Below are positions 58,913-64,000 of a stretch of DNA of 64,000 nucleotides, piece after piece (position 1 is the stretch's first letter; the number at the start of each line of letters is the position of its first letter). The notes beneath the pieces are model-generated. The model worked only from the letters and a program-made list of their open reading frames with translations. It searched no databases and was not told the DNA's origin. A program made the position numbers and the translations under genes. Where the stretch lies: assembly GCA_013399015.1 (NCBI GenBank), contig VWZX01009086.1, forward strand, positions 124,001-188,000. The letters run 5' to 3'. Source of the stretch: Galbula dea (lineage: Eukaryota > Chordata > Aves > Piciformes > Galbulidae).

Positions 58913-59323
58913 GGACAGGCTGAGAGAGTTGGGTTTGTTCAGCCTGGAGAAGAGAAGGCTTTGGGGAGACCTTCTAGCAGCCTTCCAATACCTAAAGGGG
59001 ACCCATAGAAGGGGGGAGAGACTCTTTACCTGGGTAGAAAGCAATAGAACAAGGGGGAATGGCTTCCAACTGAAGAAAGGAAGATTTACATTAGATCTTA
59101 GGAAGAAATTCTTTACCCAGAGGGTGGTGAGGCACTGGAACAGGTTGCCCAGAGAGATTGTGGCTGCCCCATCCCCAGCTCTGTTCAAGGCCAGGTTGGA
59201 TGTGGCCCTGGGCAACCTGGTCTAGTGGGTGGCATCCCTGCCCATGGCAGAGGGCTTGGAGCTAGATGATCTTCAAGGTCCCCTCCAACCCAAACCATTC
59301 TATGATTCTGATTCTATGATTCT
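58913..59323 (+). mobile_element. CR1 LINE fragment, tail type E
   Basis: It starts at GGACAGGCTGAGAGAGTTGG (RLRELGLFSLEKRRL region). An open frame of 98 codons (58929-59225) covers the end of ORF2 with FTQRVVRHWNRLPREIV near 59112-59163. The type E tail (GAGCTAGATGATCTTCAAGG) ends in three ATTCTATG-like units. Relatively well preserved. Confidence 0.95.
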
Positions 59324-60753
59324 ATAAGAATAGAATTGAATAAAATGGAACTGGATTTGTGAAACAATATATATTCTTAGAGATAATATAGTAATAAATG
59401 TAATTTCATATCATCCTGCTATAATATTATCCACAGATGTATCATGTTATGCAGGCTCTGGGGTAGGACATGGTTTTGTGAGGTAATTATTTAGATGTTC
59501 CAAACTTTGGCCAAAGATGAGACCTACTGGGGAGGTCTGTTCTGTACCATCAAGTTAGTCATCAGTGCTGTTGTTTATGCACACTCCATGCATGGTGTTC
59601 TCTGAAAGAGAAGGTTCCCCCCTGAACCTGCTCTGAAAGAGGAGCTGATGAGAAGGGCCCTAGACTGAACACACTCTTGATGGTATTCTAGATTTCATAG
59701 TATTGAGGATTTTTAAGCCATTAGTAAAAGGTTTACTTTTTTTTTTTTCTCTGCTGCAGGGTTCAGGGTAGTTGTTGTTTGCTTTTAATTTTGGGAGGTT
59801 TTTTGTGTCTTTGTTTTTGGGGTTTTGTTTGTTGTTTTGTTTTTATATTTTTTGTTTGTTATTGTTCAGTTCTATTTTACAGCTTTGGGATCTTTTAGCA
59901 GTAAGTGTCTGTTCTAACCACAGTTTATCTGTCTCCAACAACTTTTAAAAATACAAACCTGCTCTTTTGAGTCTTTTCCAAGCTGCTCTAAGTGTGAATT
60001 TGAGTGAAATAAGGAACTACTCTCCCCTGTTAGTGGCTGTCACATAGTCCAACTCCAGTGTTACTTGACTCCTTAATTCCTACTTCCTTCAGGCACTCTT
60101 CTCTGACCAATGCCATTCTAAGCTGTGAAATTGCCAACAGATCTCACACAACCACATATTCAATTATCCAGAAAGCAAACATAAGAGAAAGTAAAGCCTT
60201 TGGAGTGCAAAATTTTACAGACTTTATTTCAAGTGTCACACTCAGACATAGTTGGAAACAGCTAATTAATTATTGTGGGGGACTTTGAACATTGATTTCC
60301 TCCTAAATGTACTTGGATATTCTCTCTCTGTTTTAAGACCACTAGGGTAAGGGTTTTCCTATAGTTTGAGGAGGACAGTTGGTTAGCTTTCCAAATAGCA
60401 ATAGTAACAGTTACACAACTTTACCAAAGCCAGAAGACTCAGAAGCAGTCTGGACTTCTGTTTCTTTAACCATTAGGAAAGAATTAAAAATCAAAACTAA
60501 AGGAATATTAGCTATCCTGGGCATAATGCCAATATTTTCAAGGAAGAAAAATTGATTGAATACTTATTTCCAACTACTAGTGATGACCTTGCTGAGAAGA
60601 AAGATCCTTTCTCTTGCTGCTTTTTCAACATTATGTGCTCTAGGGTAAGGAAAGTTCTGTAACAGTGGAAATATTGCCAGTGGGAGGGTTGGGAGGGGGA
60701 GAAGGGTTGGAGACAAGCAGGCTGGTGAAATGCCACAAACCATTCAGTTGTTT
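59324..60753. other. Unique AT-rich sequence with a T-rich tract
   Basis: No gene-like frame. The T/G-rich tract at 59735-59868 is the only feature. Confidence 0.5.
59735..59868. repeat. T-rich, G-spaced low-complexity tract
   Basis: T11 followed by TTGTTTGCTTTT, GGTTTTTTG and TTTGTTTGTTG-type words. Same style as 19606-19765. Confidence 0.8.
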
Positions 60754-60914
60754 ATGGAATCCTAGAATTGTCAGAGTTGGAAGGGACCTTAAAGATCATC
60801 TAGTGCCAATCCCCCTGCCTGGCAGGGACACCTCCCACTAGATCAGGTTGTCCAGAGCCCCATCCAGCCTGGCCTTAAAATCTTCCAGGGATAAGGCTTC
60901 CACAGCCTGGAACT
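60754..60914 (-). mobile_element. CR1 3' fragment, tail type E
   Basis: ATGGAATCCTAGAATTGTCA, GTTGGAAGGGACCTTAAAGA, then CCTGGCAGGGACACC and the ATCAGGTTGTCCAGAGCCCC block. On the minus strand it is 5'-truncated within 5 bases of the tail of the next CR1. Confidence 0.94.
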
Positions 60915-60917
60915 TCC

Positions 60918-61178
60918 ACAATCCTAGAATCATTATGGTCAACAAAGCCCTCTGAGATCAAGTCCAGCCATGCACCCAACTCTCCCATGCTCACCACTAA
61001 ACCATGGCCCCAGCCATCACATCCCCATCTGTTTTGAACCCCTCCAGGGATGGTGACTCCACTACCTCCCTGGGCAGCCTGGGCCAATGCCTGAGAACCC
61101 TCTCAGGGAAGAAATTCTTCCTAGTATGTAAACCTCCCCTGGTGCAACTTGAAGCCCTTTCCTCTTGTCCTAGCACTT
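60918..61178 (-). mobile_element. CR1 3' fragment, tail type C
   Basis: A type C tail (CATTATGGTCAACAAAGCCC), the ACCACTAAACCATGGCCCCA block and the terminal coding region to about 61178. Reading along the minus strand, this copy's tail is followed at once by the type E copy. Confidence 0.94.
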
Positions 61179-62776
61179 CTAAAGGTTTATTCATTGCTGG
61201 ATGTTTCAAGTATTTCCCTCCACTTCTGTTGGGTAAAGGTCTTCTTCTAGCCATTCACAAAATTCCTAGGAACACTTTCACTCAGATTTGGAAAATCTAA
61301 AATCAAACATTTCACAGAGTTATGCTACTTATTAAATAGCTTCAGAACATGAGGTTTCTGCTCTTCTCTTGTCTGTCTTAGAATGTTTTTTGAGCTTCTT
61401 TCTTATTTTCTAGTCTATATTTCCCTTCTGGATGATTCAAGTATTGCAACTTTATCATTCCTGGTGTGATAGGACCCTGCTGAGCTTTTCAATAATTTCC
61501 CTGTTATAAAAATGTAGTTTAAATATTAAAACAACTTTGATATCCCTGCTCTAAACAGCCAGCACTAATGACAGAGATCGCCAACTCTGGACATGGTCTT
61601 GGTAGATACCAAGAACCTACAACAAGCTCTGCAATGCATCATTGAGTCTGCTCTCATTCAGAACACTTTGATCATAACTATTTCATTGCTTTTCTTCCAA
61701 AAAGAGGTAAAATATGCCCAAATCACTTCTTGCATAGAATATAAACTCAGAATACTGAGAGCTGCAAAAGAAGCTTCCTTTGTGTAATTGTAGCTCTCTT
61801 GCAGAAACTAAATTGCCAGGCAAACTAACAGATAATTTTCCAGATGCAGCTAGAAAATTGCAATGTATGCTCTGAGCTCTGGACTAGACTGTGACCACCT
61901 ACTGGATTCTGAAGGAAAGATTAAATGATTAATGTTCTTCTATCTGTGCTCCTGTCAGAAGAGAAGAATGCTGAGGAAGAAAGGAAGCAGACAGAATTCT
62001 TCCTTCAGTCAACATTTGGAGAAAAAAGAAATAGATAACACAGAACTCTGAAGAGCAGAAGATATGGTTTAGTCTTTTGCAGACTAAAATAAATGCTTAT
62101 TGCTTTAGGCTATAGGTAATAGAATTTAAATTTCATTTGTTTATACTAAATTAAATAAGCTTTAACAAGAGAATAGGATGAACAGGGAAGTCAGATCTTT
62201 TTTTGTTGGATTGATCTTACTTTTGCCCCATTTTTTCCTGTTGTTCCATCTGATAGAAGCACAACACAGAACACTTTGTCTTGCACTCTGATTCACCTTA
62301 ACATTTGCAGTGAGTTTGATGAGAGTAGAGGCAGAGTAAATACAGTTTGCTAGTGAGGATCCAAATGACAAATACATTTTAAAATAAGTATTGATGTTTT
62401 TGTCTGCTTTGCTGCTTGTTCCTGGGAACTATGATCTTAAAGTCAAGAGGAAATGAAAATAAATAAATAAGGTATCTCCACTGACTCATCCCACACAGAG
62501 CTATCATCTTTGACATGATGAAAGAAATTTTCTCCAATGACCAATACTTAGGCTAAACTTATCATTCTGGCTTGTGCTTCATGCCATCAAAGATATCAAG
62601 ATATTGCAGTAGTAACTTCAGATAACAGGCTGAAAAAAACAGGGGAGGGTGTCAAATGTTGGCATATCTGGACTCTGACTGCATCAACAACAAATCAATT
62701 CCATGGTCCAACACAGACCTGAGGTCTGAAGAGCTTTGATGTCAGTTACTTGCATCTCATCTCTGGAGAATGGGAT
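61179..62776. other. Unique AT-rich sequence, no gene seen
   Basis: About 1.6 kb; frames up to 71 codons only and no repeat tails. Confidence 0.55.
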
Positions 62777-62823
62777 GTTGGTTGTGAATCAGACTCACAT
62801 CAGAGTCTGATTCACAACCCAAC
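62777..62823. repeat. Strong hairpin, 20-bp arms with a 6-base loop
   Basis: The left arm (62777-62796, GTTGGTTGTGAATCAGACTC) is the reverse complement of the right arm (62803-62823) except for one extra C in the right arm's CCC; the loop is ACATCA. It lies 50 bases upstream of the LTR target site. Confidence 0.92.
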
Positions 62824-62877
62824 AGGAGGTTCAGTGAGTATTTTTGGAACAGATGAAAGGCCACTTGAGTTTGGAGC

Positions 62878-63480
62878 TGTAATGGTTTGGCCCAGGCCTT
62901 TTCCTGGTAACCAGCTTGTAACCAGGGAAGTGGTCATGTTCCCAGTATTCCATAGGATTTTATGTAACTGGGGGTATAAATAAGGAGGGGGAGAGGCCTT
63001 GGCTCTCTCTTCCCTTCTGGTGGATCCGAGGACGCAGGTTCTCTGCTATCGGTCTCACCTGAGTGGAGGTGTCAAGCCTCGCAGGCCTTGTAGGCCTTGA
63101 GAGGCAGCTGTTGCTGGCGTAGGTCAGTGTGACTCTGCTATCTTAAGGAGAGTTGTAAGATTCTGTTTTTATTAGTTCTATCCTGGGTTTTGAGTGTACA
63201 TACCTGTTTTAGATTCCCTTTTCCCTTTTTTCCCCTTTTTTCCCCTTTTTTCCTTCCCTTTTCTCTTTCCCTTGGGGGGTTCCCCCTACTGTGTACATAG
63301 TATTTTAATTGTATATAACTGCTATAGATGTAAATATAAATACTTTTGATATAATTCAGGTTGTTTCGGGCTCTTTAGTTTCTCTCGTAGTTTCTCTAAA
63401 ACTCTGAGAGGGAAAGGGGGGGGGAAGGCTTTCACTGTGATTTTGGGCATTTGGCAGGGGGCCAGGTCCAAACCATCACA
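62878..63480 (+). mobile_element. Solo LTR of an endogenous retrovirus (5-bp duplication, inverted ends)
   Basis: It begins TGTAATGGTTTGG and ends CCAAACCATCACA, 13-bp inverted ends with one mismatch, flanked by a perfect 5-bp duplication GGAGC (62873-62877 and 63481-63485). A clear TATA box, TATAAATAAGG, lies at 62975, and a pyrimidine tract at 63205-63290. AATATAAATA near 63333 is a possible variant poly-A signal. No internal retroviral sequence adjoins it. The intact ends and TATA box suggest that it is younger than the LTR at 35442. A 5-bp duplication is common for class III (ERVL-like) and also seen in class I, so the class is left open. Confidence 0.92.
63205..63290. repeat. Pyrimidine tract, TTTTTTCCCC units
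   Basis: Three to four imperfect units of CCTTTTTTCC type inside the LTR, followed by G6 and C5 runs near 63275-63287. Confidence 0.85.
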
Positions 63481-63485
63481 GGAGC

Positions 63486-64000
63486 TCTCTTCTTTTAGGC
63501 AAGTTCCAACTAGCAGCAGATATCTATGATAGCAGACAAGAGAAGTGATGTTGCAGCTCTCCCCAGAGAGAAGAGATCTCAGGATTTGGGATTCCTCTGC
63601 CCCATACAGTACTGCTCAGCAAGGAAACACAAACACTAGAACAATTTATTCCAATACATCCAATTCAAAATATGTCTCCTGGACTGATGGGATTGGCTTG
63701 ATTAAACAGAATGAGGTTTCCAATAGTGACCAACCTCAGGTGTTTGGGAAGAGCACAATCCACTTCAGCTACAGGTTCACACACATCCATGTATGTGTAA
63801 TACAATAAAAGAACATTTCTTCTGTGTCCTCAGTGGAAATTGGATAACCTCTAAAATAATGCAGATGATAAACAAACTAATGTTCTCTAGCTGTGTTATT
63901 GTGCTTTAACCTCACTAATGCATTTGGGAAGAAGATTTTTATTCAAGTATTACATTGGCAAAGCATTTTCCTCACATCTTCCAACAGAAGGCAAATAGAA
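63486..64000. other. Unique AT-rich sequence, nothing recognised
   Basis: The last 515 bases contain no gene-like frame (one of 87 codons, no recognisable domain) and no repeat tail. Confidence 0.5.

Noticed and set aside
1..64000. CRISPR arrays, tRNA or rRNA genes, operons, prophage
   Set aside because: I saw no regularly spaced identical repeats, no tRNA-like cloverleaf and no closely packed coding frames; the sequence is vertebrate in character.

Overview
This window looks like gene-free bird nuclear DNA. The evidence is about thirty fragments of CR1 LINE elements, recognised by the avian CR1 3' end (a block like TTGGACT(T/A)GATGATCTT...TCCAACC followed by one to three ATTCTRTG units), together with three complete solo LTRs of avian endogenous-retrovirus type. 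No open frame outside the repeats looks like a host exon. I found no rRNA, tRNA or CRISPR array, and nothing bacterial. My hand tally puts CR1 at roughly one sixth of the window, which is high for a bird. Piciformes (woodpecker relatives) are known for such CR1 expansion, so that group is a reasonable guess but only an inference. Five N tracts of odd length (126, 38, 2, 1 and 1 bases) indicate a gap-filled draft scaffold.

Layout. Positions 1-14,870 are AT-rich unique sequence with scattered CR1 copies; the longest is a copy on the minus strand at 9368-10320, broken by an N gap. Positions 14,873-28,665 hold a run of plus-strand CR1s, including the best preserved copy (20,483-21,312), which still carries a 232-codon open frame from the end of ORF2. 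Positions 30,939-36,195 hold short CR1 pieces and a 681-bp solo LTR with a perfect 6-bp target duplication and a CR1 tail lying inside it. Positions 36,196-46,130 are the most varied part. They contain three stretches that read like conserved non-coding DNA, a CR1 reverse-transcriptase segment split by a 528-bp solo LTR (perfect 5-bp duplication), and a 43-bp insertion at 43,234-43,276 copied from about 3 kb away and flanked by a 13-bp duplication. Positions 46,262-46,828 are a CpG-rich block that stands out from its surroundings. Positions 46,830-61,178 are unique sequence with mostly minus-strand CR1 tails. Positions 61,179-64,000 contain a strong 20-bp hairpin and a 603-bp solo LTR with 13-bp inverted ends and a 5-bp duplication.

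There is no pathway or operon here. The window is a record of mobile-element activity. At least five CR1 tail types (called A to E below, plus an older group F) can be told apart, and nesting gives a partial order of events. The likely context is an intergenic desert or a long intron. I did not find an undescribed functional system. The observations most worth checking are the templated insertion, the shared 3' flank behind two CR1 copies, the tail-to-head CR1 pairs, the CpG-rich block, the hairpin at 62.8 kb and the two assembly joins whose gap sizes must be wrong.
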